Assembly: GCA_022497155.1 (NCBI GenBank)
Contig: MU385760.1
Location: 248,001 to 312,000, forward strand
Length of the DNA: 64,000 bases
Direction: 5' to 3'
From: Whalleya microplaca
Taxonomy: Eukaryota > Ascomycota > Sordariomycetes > Xylariales > Xylariaceae
The position numbers and the translations under genes are program-made. Below the pieces are notes generated by a model, which was not told the DNA's origin, searched no databases, and saw only the letters and a program-made list of their open reading frames with translations. Below, one piece after another: positions 26,348-38,949 of this stretch; positions within the stretch are counted from its first letter, which is position 1, and each line of letters opens with the position of its first letter.

Positions 26348-28345
26348 ATTAACTTAATTTGTTATTTATACCTAAGCTTTTTTATTTAATAATATATTTA
26401 TTAAATGTACGTTTAAATATACTTAATAAATTATTACGTTTTTTATCATTTAATTACTTTTTTATTAATTTCGAGAAAAAGTCTTTTATATTTTTTAATT
26501 AAACGGTATATTTATAATATAACTATAAGTTATTTTTAATAATAATAGTTTTTTTAATAATTTATAAAATAATATAGCTTATACGGTATTTATAGCGGAA
26601 ATAATTTCCGACCGGTTATTTTAAAAATAGTTTACGAAAAAACGTAAGCGTTAGTCGAAATATTTATTTATAATTTTAATTTAGCCGGCAATCTATAAAT
26701 ATCTTAAAACCGATACTTTTTATTTAATTTTGAAAAATTTTAAAAGCTTATTTATAGAATTAAAAATAGATTATAAATCTTTATTCGAAATAATAAATAA
26801 AAAAATTCTATAAATGCGGAAAAAACCCTTGTAATATATACGTATTATATTTTTAACGGTAATAATTCTTATATATAAAATAGTTTAAAACTTTTTCCTT
26901 AAGCGATTTATAATAATTAATATATTATTATATTCCCGTTTATTTTCGGATATAAACTTAAAATCTATAATAATATAGTCTTATGTTTAGTTAAATACCG
27001 GCAGAAAATATAATGATCCCGGCATTTTATTCTTAAATAGCTTAAATAAAAATAAAAATAATTAATTACGTATATATTTATATTTTTATTTAAATTTAGC
27101 TTTTAATATTACGCTTTAATTATGAAATTTATTTTATAGCGTTTAAAATATATTATTAAAATTTGTATATATATTTTAATGAAAAGTTTAATTCGGAAAT
27201 TATTTTTAGCGGTAACAATTAATTAATTTTAATATAATATTAGTCTTTAAGTTATTTATTAATCGGAATTATATTTAGCTTTTAAGATTTTATTAATAAA
27301 TATTATACCTAATAATTTAAATACGTATATTTCGGTAAAATCTATTATATAAATATATAATACTTTATTTAATTTATTTAATTTATTTATAGTTAGTACG
27401 TATTTAATTATAACCTCCGAATCGGGTATTTCTTAAAAATAATTATTATATAATATTCCTTTTTTTATTTTTACGTACGCTTTATATTCTTAAAATAAAA
27501 AAAGATATTTACCAGCTTATTTTCCCACTTTAGTTAATATATAATAATAAAATAGTATGATATAAATAGCTTAACTTAATTAACTTATCGGATATTAAAT
27601 ATACGTTTAGTATTAAAATATTTTAATATTTTAATATTTTATAATTTATAATAACGTAAAATAGTTTCTTTTATTATAAATTTATTAGTTTTACTTGTTA
27701 ATAATATAAACATTTAACTACCGTTATTAGTTCTTTATTTTATATAAAATAATAGTCTTATATTCGGTTTGAGGTTTCGGATTAAAAGAATATAAAGTAC
27801 TAGGCCTAATCCTCCTTTTAAAACTATAATAATACCCTTAAAAACGCCTTAAAAGGCGTTTATTTTTATTTTTATCTTTTTATTATATAAGAAATAAACT
27901 AATATTAGGGTTTTTAAAAAGCGTCCCTTTAGCTTTTAAAATGTTATTTCGTATTTTAAATTCCAACTAAATAGTTTACCTTTATAAATAAGATTATATA
28001 ATTTAGCTATAATATTATATCGCTCGATAAACTTATAATAAAAATTATAAAATCCTAAAAAAACTATATCTTTTATATTATAATAAATTACTTTTAATTA
28101 TAAATAATTTTTACTTTATTTAAATCGATAGTAATACTTTCGGTTAATATTTTAAACTTTAAAATTTTAGTTTTTTATATATATAACTTACATCTTTTAA
28201 TATTTACCTAAAGCCTTATAGCTTATAGCTTAACTAATACTTTATTTATATATTATTAATACTTTTTTTAAATCGCAAAAAATTAAGATATTATTAATAT
28301 AAACGTTATAAACATCATTTAAATAATTTATTAAAATATTATTAA

Positions 28346-28610
28346 TGTTACGGCCGAATCAAGACTAGTTAAGATCAGGATCAGGATTGGAATTAAGATT
28401 AGGATCAGGATTAAAATTAGGATCAGGTGGGGTACGTAAACGCTGCAATCACCTGAATAACTAAGCTACCCCACCTTGCGTATATAGTGATTTTTAGCAG
28501 GCCTTATTAGACTTGCTTCTTTTTTTCCTTTTCTTCCCTATATTGATAATTTTACTAGTAATATAGCCAGATCTTAAGCCCTGTCTTTCGTAAGCGTATA
28601 CCCCGTAACA
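28346..28610. repeat. Solo LTR, family F (265 bp), weakly mutated
   Basis: TGTTACGGCCGAATC...CCCCGTAACA, with exact TSD ATTAA (28,341-28,345; 28,611-28,615). Inside is a run of AGGATCAGGATT-type units (about 28,371-28,428). It is much richer in G+C than its surroundings, and no second copy exists in the window, so it is probably a recent insertion that escaped RIP as a single copy. Confidence 0.88.
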
Positions 28611-28615
28611 ATTAA

Positions 28616-29150
28616 TATATTTTTAAAATATATAAGGTTTATTAATAAGTTTACATAATAAAACTTTATCTTTATTAATTTTATATTAAGTTTGGAAAAT
28701 AGTAAGCTTTTTATTATCGGGTTATATATAAATATAATTAAAAGCTTATCGGATATTTATTTTAATAAATATCTTAGCTTTAAAAATTTACGCTATCGTT
28801 TTTTTAATTAATAATAAAAAATAGCGATTTTTTATAATAGCGTTTAATTTCCGATAGTTAATATAAACCCTTAGTTTTTTATTTTTTAAATATAAATAAT
28901 ATTAAAGCGGCTTATAATATTATATTCGATTTTATAAATCTTTTATAAAAATTATTAGCGATATATTAGCGATATACTTTTAATTTTTTTAATAATATTT
29001 TATATAAAAGACTATAACTTAAGTTTTTAAATTATAACTTTTCGTTAAGCTCGATTTTATAATCGACGTTAGGTCGATTTAGCGGGAATTTATCGGAATT
29101 TATTTTATTAAAAACTAAAAATCGGTAATAGTAATATTTAAATATTATTT
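28616..29150 (-). pseudogene. Gypsy-B(-) reverse-transcriptase relic
   Basis: Minus-strand reading gives NYRKLNAII-type sequence, KNRYF, a KAKIF.KI segment and the following ..NRI region, colinear with 20,300-20,530 of gypsy-B(+). Interrupted on its C-terminal side by solo LTR F; the frame continues from 28,345 down to about 27,900 (thumb/RNase H). Many stops. Confidence 0.65.
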
Positions 29151-32100
29151 ATTATTTATTATATTATTTCTTATAGGTTTTTATTATTTTAATTTAATCT
29201 TTAAACCTTTTTTATAAAACGGTTAATTTTATATAACCTAGTAACTTTTAATTAGCCTTTGCGATTTATAGTTTTATCGAAAAGTATTACGTTAATAATA
29301 GCGATATTTATATAATATTTATATTATTTTATAAATTTTTTTTATTATATATAAATATCTTTATTGTTTTTATTTATTTTAATTTTAAGTTTTTTTAAAA
29401 TTAGGCAGCTTTTCGAGTTTTATAATTATTTAATCTAATTATTGCTACATTTTTTTGATTTTTTTAAATTATATATAAGAATTACGGCGCTATATAAATA
29501 TAGTATTAAAATTTTATTATAATTTAGCGATTTAAACGGGTATAGCCGTAATTTATTTTATAGCCGGGATTTTCCTTACTTTTTTTAGTTTTTAATATGT
29601 TATTTAATTAAAAAAGGGTTGATATTTTTATAATACCTTTTTTAAGGTAGCTTTTAAATTATAACTATTATAATTACTTTTATATTTATGCGTTTAAAAC
29701 TTTTACGGCTATTATATTTACGTTTATTTTTAAGGTTTATGTGTTTTTTTATAAAAGCGTTTTATTATTAGTTATTATTTCGATCGGGTAAAAACTTTTT
29801 TATATTATTTATAACTAAATTACGTATTTCCTAATCCGGTTTTTATTCGGGCGGGAATAAAAAATAACGATATTATATATTTACTATAGTTTATAACGTT
29901 ATACCGGTCGAACTATTTTTATTTTAAAATAATATCGTATTTTATATCGATAACGAGAAATATAATATTTTAAATAATATAGTTTGATATTTATAAATAT
30001 ATAAATATAATTACGTTAATTAATTATATTACATTTTTATTAAACTTATTAATTTAACGTAATTTAAAAATTTATATCGTAAATAATTTTAATAACTTTA
30101 AAAGCCGCTTTATAAAAGGCACACTTATAAATATACATTTATTTATTTTTATATCTATTAATATATTTTATATAATTAATAAAAGTTTATTATAAGCTAT
30201 TATATATAAAGCTAATAATAAGTTTCCTTTTAAATACTACTTTAAAAATTAAATAAAACTTGATTAATATCGACATTTATTAATAATAATATATATTTTT
30301 GGATAAAATTTAATTGCTTTAAGGTAGTTTTTTAATTAGTTATTTTTAAACGCGGGTAGTTTTAAGCGTTAAATTTCGGAATATATATATAAGTTATAAT
30401 TACGTTAAATCGACTTATTTTAACTTAATATATTTAGCTTTATAAAAGTAATTAAAAATAATATACCTTTTTAAATAATAAATAAAGTATTATTTTATTT
30501 AAATAAATATAAATTAATCGGTATTACTAATTAATTATTTTTTCTTTTTAATTCCCGATTTATTAATACTTAAAAGCGTTATATTTTAATTATATTATAT
30601 ATTTATAATACTTTTACTATTTATAAAATTATTTTTAATAAAAGTCCCGTTTATTAATTTCTTACTTTTTTTCCGGTTAGGAAATTTTTTGCCACTCTTT
30701 TTTACTTAAATAATGCGGTTCTAATAATAATTATAATTATACTATTAAATAATCTTATGAAATACCGTAAAATCTAGTATTAAATTATAATATTTATTAA
30801 TAAAGAATATATTAAAATAATCGGGTCATTTTTAAAATAAATCCCGCTTTTAAATATCGCGAAAGTTATAAATTAAGCTTATAAAACGAATAAATTTTAA
30901 ATAAAAAATATTAAAATAATCCGGCTTTTTTATTTTTTATTTTTTATACTTAACTAATATTTTATTATATTTATTAAGGTTTTCGTATTTTTAATTTATA
31001 TATTTTAAAATTCTATTTGTTATTATTTATAAAGAAAATTTATATTTATTTCTTATAAATAAATAAAGCTATTTAGCTATATTATTGCTTATATAATTTA
31101 ATATATATAAACGCTTTTTTATTTCTATAAAATATATTTATGCTAATTATTAGCTTATTTTTTATTTACATTTTTAAATATATATAACCGATTTTAGGCT
31201 TACTATCGGTAGGCGTATTATTTATAACTATAAGTAAGTCCGGTAGCTTAACGCGACGTAATTTTTTTTTCCGTAAATATTATATTAGGTATATTTATAT
31301 ATAAAATACAAGGTTTTTTAATAATAAAGTAGGGTATATTTTTAAAGCTTCCCTGCCGGAAAAACTTTATTAAGCTTATAAAATAGCGCGTTATTTTTAA
31401 ATAATAATTTTCTTTAAGTTTTTTAGCTAATTTTTCTTTTCTAATTAAGCTATTTAAAATATTATTTATTATCCCTATTTCTTTTTTAATTAAATATTTA
31501 AATTAAATCCTTAATTATATAATATCTTAATAATATTATTTTAATTATATATTATTAATATAAAAAACTTTTATTTAAAATTTTAAAATAAAATTTCCGA
31601 ATAAACGTATATATTTTTAAATTATATAATATTTCTTACATTCTCCGCTTTAAGTTACGTTTTATATCTTAATTATATTAGTAATAAAAAAGTATAAAAG
31701 GTTTATTTTTTACATTAATATATAACTCGGCTACGTTATTTAAGGTCTATTAGAAAATTTTATTTAATTTTATTAAAGTTTTTTTATAAATTAAGTTTTT
31801 TATAGCTTTATTATTAAAGGTTTCTTGAAATTTGGCAAAAATCTCCCGGACTTTTTAAACTTTTTCGTTTTTTTATTTATTATTTAAAATTGCCGATATA
31901 ATAAATATTTTAAAATTATAAATATTACTTAACCGAAAGCGGCTTTTTAATTCGGAATTATATACGCGATTAAGTTACGGCAAGTTTCGCTTTAAATTAG
32001 GTATAAAAAAACGCACTTTTTTAGGCGCGTTTTTTATTAGCCGCGCATTTTTAACTATACGCGTTATTATTAATGTTAATATAATATATCGTTTCGGTAT

Positions 32101-32238
32101 AAGATATATTAATTTAGTACTTTTTAATTTTAATATATTTTTGCGGGTTCGCAAATATAATAACCTTAATATTAATAAATATAATTTATAGTCGTTTTTT
32201 AATAATAATCGATAATTAGTTAATAAAATAAGCTTTAT

Positions 32239-32470
32239 TATTATATTATAAAAACTATTTATAATGATAATAAATTATACCTTTAGCTTAATTAATATAA
32301 TATAATAAAGCTAAAGATCTAAAATTGCAGGAGGTACGTAAGTATTTAATATAATGGCTACCTCACTTCATTTAATTAGTTACGAAATTTATATATTACT
32401 AATTTCACGCTTTATTACCCTAGGCTAAAATTAGGCTAATTAAGTTATAAGATTAAGTGAATTTATAACA
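32239..32470 (-). repeat. Gypsy-B(-) 5' LTR
   Basis: Inverted copy of the B LTR; minus strand begins TGTTATAAATTCACTTAATC. The left edge is uncertain by a few bases. Confidence 0.8.
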
Positions 32471-33821
32471 TAAATATTATACTTAATTAACCGTTTATTT
32501 AATTAAATCAATTATTAAACTATATATTTATTTCCGCGATTTATATATTAGTACTATTTTATTATTATTATATTATGTTAATAAGACTTTTTAAATATTA
32601 TAATATAATAAAGTTATTACTTAGTTTTTTTAATTATTATACGCCTTACGTTTCCGCGTTAAAGGTATATGAAAAGTCGCGTTTTTTACTTTTACTTTTA
32701 TTTTTACCCGTAAGCTTTACTTCTTATAAGTTTTATAATATATAAATGTTTACGTTAACTAAGTTTTTAAACTTTTAATATTATACTTTATTTATATCAT
32801 TAGTTTTATATAATGGGGTTAAACGTCGCTATTATACCAGTATATATTAAAATAATTACTTTATAAATAATATAAATAAAAAACTATTAAGATAAATAAC
32901 TAAAAATAAACTTAAAGGCTAAGCCGATTAATTAAATAATATAAAGGGCAAGATTTTTAATAATAACTTATATATTACACCTCAATTATTACTTTATTAA
33001 AGGTAAAACTAGCTATAATGTTAACTTTTTTAACGCGGATAAAACTAAACGTAAATATATATAAAAAATAATTATTAAAGTACGCGTATAAAAAAAGGCT
33101 TATAAAGTTATAAGCAAATAAAATTTTATAAAGTATAGAAAAATATTAATAAAATAAAATATAATAAAACTTTATAAAATTATATATATATATAAGAAAA
33201 TTTAATTTCGGGTAAAGGTTAAATATTTATATTAATAAAAAAGATTTTTTAATAACTTATTTAAAGCGGGGTAAATTATACGGTACGTACATTTATTAAT
33301 CGAATAATACATTTATAAGAAATTTTAATATATATATAAATATAAATTCGGTAAGTATTAAACTTAATAAATGCTTAATTTAATAATTATTAAATTTAAA
33401 TAAAGAAAGTAATTATAACGTAGGAATAAATAAAAGGTAATTAAGTATTTAAAGCGAACTTATAAAATACGTACTAGTTTAAAAAACCTTGGCATCGGCG
33501 TTTTAGCCTTATAAAAAAACCCCGGTTCCGGTATAGCAAAAACATACGTATTAAAAGTGGTTTATTTTATTTAAGGCGTTATTAATAAGCTAGTAAAAGC
33601 CTTAAGCTAGGTATTTATAAAGGAAATAATTAAAGCCTTATAAAAAACCGGCTTTATTATAGATTATATATTAAAGCCTAATAAAAAATTAACGTTAGTT
33701 AGTTTAACTTTATAATACCGCTAATTAAAATATCGGCTTTAAATGTTAGCTTTATAAAAAAACGTTAAAGTATTAATTTTAATTGCGATTAGTATAATTT
33801 AAATTTAAACATTTATTTTAG
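32471..33821 (+). pseudogene. Unassigned AT-rich coding relic
   Basis: Between gypsy-B(-) and gypsy-E. A plus-strand frame at about 33,597-33,826 (IKEIIKAL.KTGFIIDYILK, then KLTLVSLTL) shows only TAA interruptions, as in RIP-killed Gln codons, and continues in frame past gypsy-E from 41,205. The family is not recognised; it could be the end of another transposon. Confidence 0.35.
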
Positions 33822-33826
33822 TTATT

Positions 33827-34031
33827 ATTACGATGCGTGGTAATTGCTGGAGGCAAGGCTTTAGTATTACTAACTGTTGTATTAAAATCGCAAGATAAGG
33901 AAAAGAGGAACGAATTTCTTAAGTATGTGTTAAGGAAATTTGTTTAAGAGGACTTTGCCGGGCTAACCCCGGTGGGTGACTAATATATGCACGGGTTATA
34001 TACTACAGGTGGTCTGTATGGACCGTGATTA
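33827..34031 (-). repeat. Gypsy-E 3' LTR (205 bp)
   Basis: Contains TGGTAATTGCTGGAGGCAAG and GAGGAACGAATTTC blocks shared with 40,995-41,199; differences are mostly transitions. Confidence 0.85.
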
Positions 34032-34054
34032 CCCCCCCCCCAAAAAAAAAGAAA

Positions 34055-34171
34055 GGCTCGCCCCGAGACTCGAATCTCGGACCTTAAGAACTGATCGATC
34101 GATCTTGGTTATTTTCTAGCTAGAGGAGGGATTACTTCGGGTATCTATACTATTATTACGCTAACGGGCCC
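34055..34171 (-). other. tRNA-like module, gypsy-E 3' UTR
   Basis: Minus strand reads GGGCCCGTTAGCGTAAT... (A-box-like), ACCCGAAGTAATCCC, and ends CTTAAGGTCCGAGATTCGAG then TCTCGGGGCGAGCC, i.e. a B-box/T-arm (GATTCGAGTCT) with a perfect 6-bp stem CCGAGA/TCTCGG. A pyrimidine run with nine T follows. 5' and 3' acceptor strands do not pair properly, so this is tRNA-derived or tRNA-like, not a functional tRNA. Same order as 52,463-52,550. Confidence 0.45.
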
Positions 34172-34349
34172 TTATACCGCGGCGCGTAAATAGTGTTTCT
34201 CTATAACCGTTAAGGATATTGTTGCGTAAACCTAGTTATATGCGCGGTCGTCCTATATTTTTATTTCCTAAAAAGGATCCCGTTTCCGTCTTTATCTCCT
34301 ATTACCTAAGCCTTAGGCCTGTTTCCGTCTCCGCTTTAACTGCTACACA

Positions 34350-36100
34350 GCTGCGGGTTTATTATTATTAGGGTATGGATTATTAAATCGCTTTTTTTCT
34401 ACTGCCTATATTTATTTAGGAAGGCGTATAAAAAGCCCAGCCGTATCGGGATTAGCCTTATAAAAGGCGGCTAGCTGCCCCGACATATTTTTAAAATTTT
34501 CAGCCGAATATTATATTTTATCGATATTTTAATTTTTCTAGTTTACCTAGTACTGTAATTTGTAGTAGTGCGTCCGTAACGCGATAACTTATTTAACTGT
34601 AAATTTCTTTTTTTTATCGGGCTAAATTATTTTACCCTTAAGGTTATCGGCCGCTTATTTTAAAAGCGGGTTATTATAATAGCGCCTTAACCTATTAGTA
34701 TAATACAGTATTATAATATGCCAAATCGGGAGGACTTTAAGCCGATAAATATCGTTCGGCAGTTTTTTCTCGATTTCGAAATATTAGCGAGTTAAGGGGA
34801 AATCTAGTTTATTCGATAGTCGATTTATAACTTAAGTCTATCGTTTCTTAATAATAAATACCTTATTACCTATCCCGAAATTAGGTATTTTCCGGTACTT
34901 ATTAGCTTGCGCGGTTATACGCTCTTATGCCTGTCTTATAGCGGACCGCGCTATAGTAATAAACCTATTTAATACTTTAGCTCGTTTTTAAGTCTCTTTT
35001 TAAAAAAGGCGTTCCTTTACGGGAAAACTATTAAAATCTATTATCCGCCGACTTTAATCGAAATTTATAGGTATAATAAATCTTATTTCTATTTTATAAA
35101 AAGATAATCTTATCGACTTATGCGGCAATAACGCTTGCGCATAATTTATAGCCGGTAATAACCGCGACTAATTATCCTAATAATAACTTACGAAAGGGTG
35201 TAAACATTAATTTAGGTATATATTTATAACTTTAGCTTAACCTATAATCTTGTAATAACTAAACGACGTTAATTTTTAATCGATACCTATAATATGGGCT
35301 AATTCGCTCGTAAAAGTAGAAATAAATTAAAGGCCTCGATTACTAATAACGCTATTAGGTATACCAAATATTCGAAATGGTCTTTCGTAATATATTAATA
35401 TTACGTCTAATATTATCGCTTCTGTAATATAAGCGACACTTTAGGCACGTTTTTTAAAACGATTTACTATTATAAATATATTATTATATCTATATTTATT
35501 TTTTGGTATTATTTTAAAGTCTATAACTAAATATTGTTAAATATAATTGGGTACTGGTAATAAATAAAGCTTATTAGAGGTTTTATTATATAGAACTTTA
35601 GCTAGCTAGCATTTTAGATAATTATTTATATATATTATAATATCTGTAAATAGCCCCGGCTATTAGTATTATTTTGTAAATAGTTTATACGTTTTGTTTT
35701 TTCCTAAATATGCCGTATTTAAGCGTCCGTATATCTCGCGAATTAAATACGTTCGCAAATTATCCCTTTTAAAAATTACTAACTATAAGTTATAAACGAT
35801 TAGCTTATTTATTAATTACTAAGGTTTAGTAAGGTTTATCTTAACTTTCTTCTAATATAACTTTAAATTAGGGTCCTCTTTATTTTATCGTAAAATCTCG
35901 TTTACTAACGTTACTCCCGATAGAAAGGCCGGTAATAACAGTATTTCCGTTTTATTTAAAACAAGGATCTTAGAGTATAGGTATGGTAAATTTAGCAAAA
36001 GCTTATTTATATCTAAGTAATTTAAATCCGTAAGGGTTATTAACTTAAACAAAATAAAGTACCGCTAAGCCTCCGTTTTTTCTTTCTAAATATATAGCTC
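34350..36100 (-). pseudogene. Gypsy-E integrase and 3' pol region
   Basis: Follows RT/RNase H in the coding direction, where Ty3/gypsy elements carry integrase. Short minus-strand frames persist, but I could not place the full HHCC/DDE motifs by eye. Assignment is by order. Confidence 0.4.
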
Positions 36101-36406
36101 CTTTTACTTCCGTAAAAATACGTTAGCTACTATATTCTCTCGACTAGGCTTATATATAATAACGAAATTATACTATACTAATAGCTCTGCTTAACCTACC
36201 TATCGGAAATTTAACTTTTACTTAATACCGAAATATTTTAGTACCTAATAATCCGTTACTATTAAAAACAGGCTTCGGTATTAGGCTCTTATTAATTCCA
36301 GACGCTAATATTATAACGCTCGTATTATAACTAATATCTCTTTATCGTAAGCCCTATAATTTAGTTCTGCCTTTTATATAGTCTCTAAAAAAAAAGCAAC
36401 CGGGTA

Positions 36407-37500
36407 TTATTCGCTATTATCCCCCTTTTGGGAAAGCGAGCTTACTAAAACGCTATCCGAAATATCTATCTTTATTTTTATTTTATAGGCATAGTTAAAA
36501 TAAGCCAGAACCGGGGCCGAGATAGTAAAGTTCTTTAATATTTCAAAAGTTAATTTATATTCGATATCCCAAACGAAAGGCACGTTAACCTTTATAAAGT
36601 TTATTAAAGGCTTTACCTTCCGACTATATTTAGGTATAAACTTGCGGTAAAAATTACAAAATCCCAAAAATAACTATATACCTTTAATTATAATAAGTCG
36701 CTTTTAGTCCCGTACTATAGCAACCTTCTCGGGATCTACCCAAATGCCATTAGTTCTAATAATAAAACCTAAAAATTTGATTTAAATAATATAAAATTTA
36801 CACTTTTTTAAATTAGCCTATAGCCTTACCGCCTATAGCCTTTCTAAAACTCTAGTAATATATACCTCGTACTTTTCTAACAAATCGGAATATATTAAAA
36901 TATTATCGATATATATACTATAAAAAACATCTAAAAAATTAAACAGCGTTTTATTAATATACTTTTAAAAAGTCGAAAAGCTATTAATTAATTCAAAAAA
37001 AAAACCTTATATTTATACGCCCTATATTATATATAAAACGTTATTAATTTTTTATTGTCCGGATATATCCGAATATAATTAAATGCTTACCGGATATCGA
37101 TTTTTATAAATATTTTCGCTTTTAAAATACGCGCTAGCGTTTTTTTAATTAAAAGTAGCAGATATCGATTTTTCCGCATTAATATATTTAGCTTCCAATA
37201 GTTTACGCAAAACCGAAAACCACCATTTGCCTTAAACATAAAAAAAACCGGGGCTACTTATAATATAATATTTAACTTTATAAATCCCTTTTATAAGTTT
37301 TTAATAATATAGGCACAAATTGCCTTTAACTCGTCTAAAAATATCTTATATAATAGGCTATACGTTAAATCTTATCGACTTTTATTATTTTCAAACTCGA
37401 TATAATAATTATACAGCCGATTAGGAAAAAGCTAGTTAAAGTCCATTTTACTAAAGGCCCGCAAAAGGTATCGATACCGTACAAGAACCATTTCCTAAAG
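36407..37500 (-). pseudogene. Gypsy-E RT/RNase H relic
   Basis: The best-preserved pol piece in the island. An uninterrupted minus-strand stretch (36,667 to 36,407) reads GFCNFYRKFIPKYSRKVKPL (RT thumb), FVWD, F..LK....APVLAYFN, then IDISDSVLVSSLSQKG, the RNase H start (normally D-SD.A.GAVLSQ). Upstream on the same strand lie YSIYIDNILI (YxDD box with Asp to Asn, near 36,905) and palm sequence to about 37,450. Stops at 36,668 and beyond show it is dead. Confidence 0.82.
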
Positions 37501-38949
37501 TTTTTATTAAAATTCCTCCTCTTTTTTATCCGGAAGGCTATCGAAAGCTTACTATTTCTTCTTAATCTTTTTATCGATTTTATATAAACTTATTATACCG
37601 ATATATAAATTTTTAGTAGCTTTTAAAAAAGATGCCGCTAAAATTACTACTATATTTACGACAAAACAATATCGGTACTAAAAAAAAGTATCCCATACTA
37701 AATAATAAGGCCTATACCTATTGTAAAACTACTCGTCTTTTTTAAAAAAAAGCTTAAATTTTTTCGGCGGCAGTTTTATAGCTTTTTTTATATCGGCTAT
37801 CTTATAATATATCTTCCGAATACTGTTTTAAGGCCTGCCGCCTCTAACAGGGGAGGCTAGTCACGAATAAATGTACTCGGGTCGATACTTCCCCCACACG
37901 GGCGTAATCTTTATCGACTGTTTAATTCTTAATAACTTTAGCTCAGTCACTCTTTAGCGTATAGCCTTTAATTTAGCTGGAGCTATAAGGTCTAAATCTG
38001 CTTCACTTAATCGGAATTTCGGCTTTTCTGCCTACTAAAGTTCCCCTTTATTAGAAACCGCTTCTACGGTTATTAAAAAGCGGTTATATTAATATAGGGC
38101 CGGCAATACCTTATCCCAACAGGGCCGGTTCTCTAACTCCTCGAAATATTGCTAAATATCCGATAAAAAAGCACCATACGTATTAAGTTACACTTCCGGA
38201 AACCCCGAAAAACTATCGATAGGCCATACCTCCGGAAAAATTAAATTTCCCCGGCAAATATCCGGAAAAACGTTATAATTATAAAACTAATAGCAACCGA
38301 TTAATATATTATATCCTAAATCTAATATAATAAAAGCTACCTCTCGTAAAATTTATCCCTAAACGCGCTAATTTACAATTAACGTTTCTATAATTATTTA
38401 TAAACTTTTTAAGTTATATTTTCCAACCGTTTATAACCGGAACCCCGTTATAACCTTCGGGTTTAAATATCGCTTAATTAATTTAGTAAATTTAAAATTT
38501 ATAAAAATATATCCATTTATTCCCGTATCGGCAAAAATATTTTTAATAATAATAGAAATTCTATTAGCTATAATAAAACTCTTTATAAGAAATTAGTTCC
38601 CGCCGAAATATCGATTTAAATAATCTACTAGTATATTAACCACCCCTACTAACATTACCCCTAAAAGGAAATCCATTTCGCCTAAGGTTATATATTTCCC
38701 GATCTGCTATCCTAGCTTACGTTATTAACCAATAAAGATCCTTCACGCTACCTATAATATATATAAATAGCGGCGACTAAGGCGTCCCGATTTATACCGC
38801 TATAGTTTCGCTTATATCGCAAATACAGATAGTAAACTATAATATACCTATACTAATAACAGTTAAAACATTATCCATTATTAATCAACTATTATATTTC
38901 GGCAAAACCCGGTCTAAAATATATCTAAACCTAATTTATTAAAACCGCG

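Larger units (their letters stand above)
8183..32470 (-). mobile_element. Gypsy-B(-), split by gypsy-B(+)
   Basis: Minus-strand Ty3/gypsy element. Its 5' LTR is at about 32,239-32,470 and its 3' LTR at 8,183-8,398 (outermost bases disrupted by the MITE). A polypurine tract AAAAGGAAATAA on the minus strand immediately precedes the 3' LTR. Internal sequence is in two blocks, 8,399-9,240 and 26,348-32,238. The second has a reverse-transcriptase relic (about 29,000-28,650, minus) nearly superposable on that of B(+) at 20.3 kb. The interruption is the opposite-orientation copy B(+), with TSD GTTAA/ATTAA. Outer TSDs of B(-) were not identified. Confidence 0.75.

Noticed and set aside
34055..34171. 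Functional tRNA gene on the minus strand
   Set aside because: T-arm is good, but acceptor strands do not pair and no proper anticodon arm can be drawn; kept only as tRNA-like.
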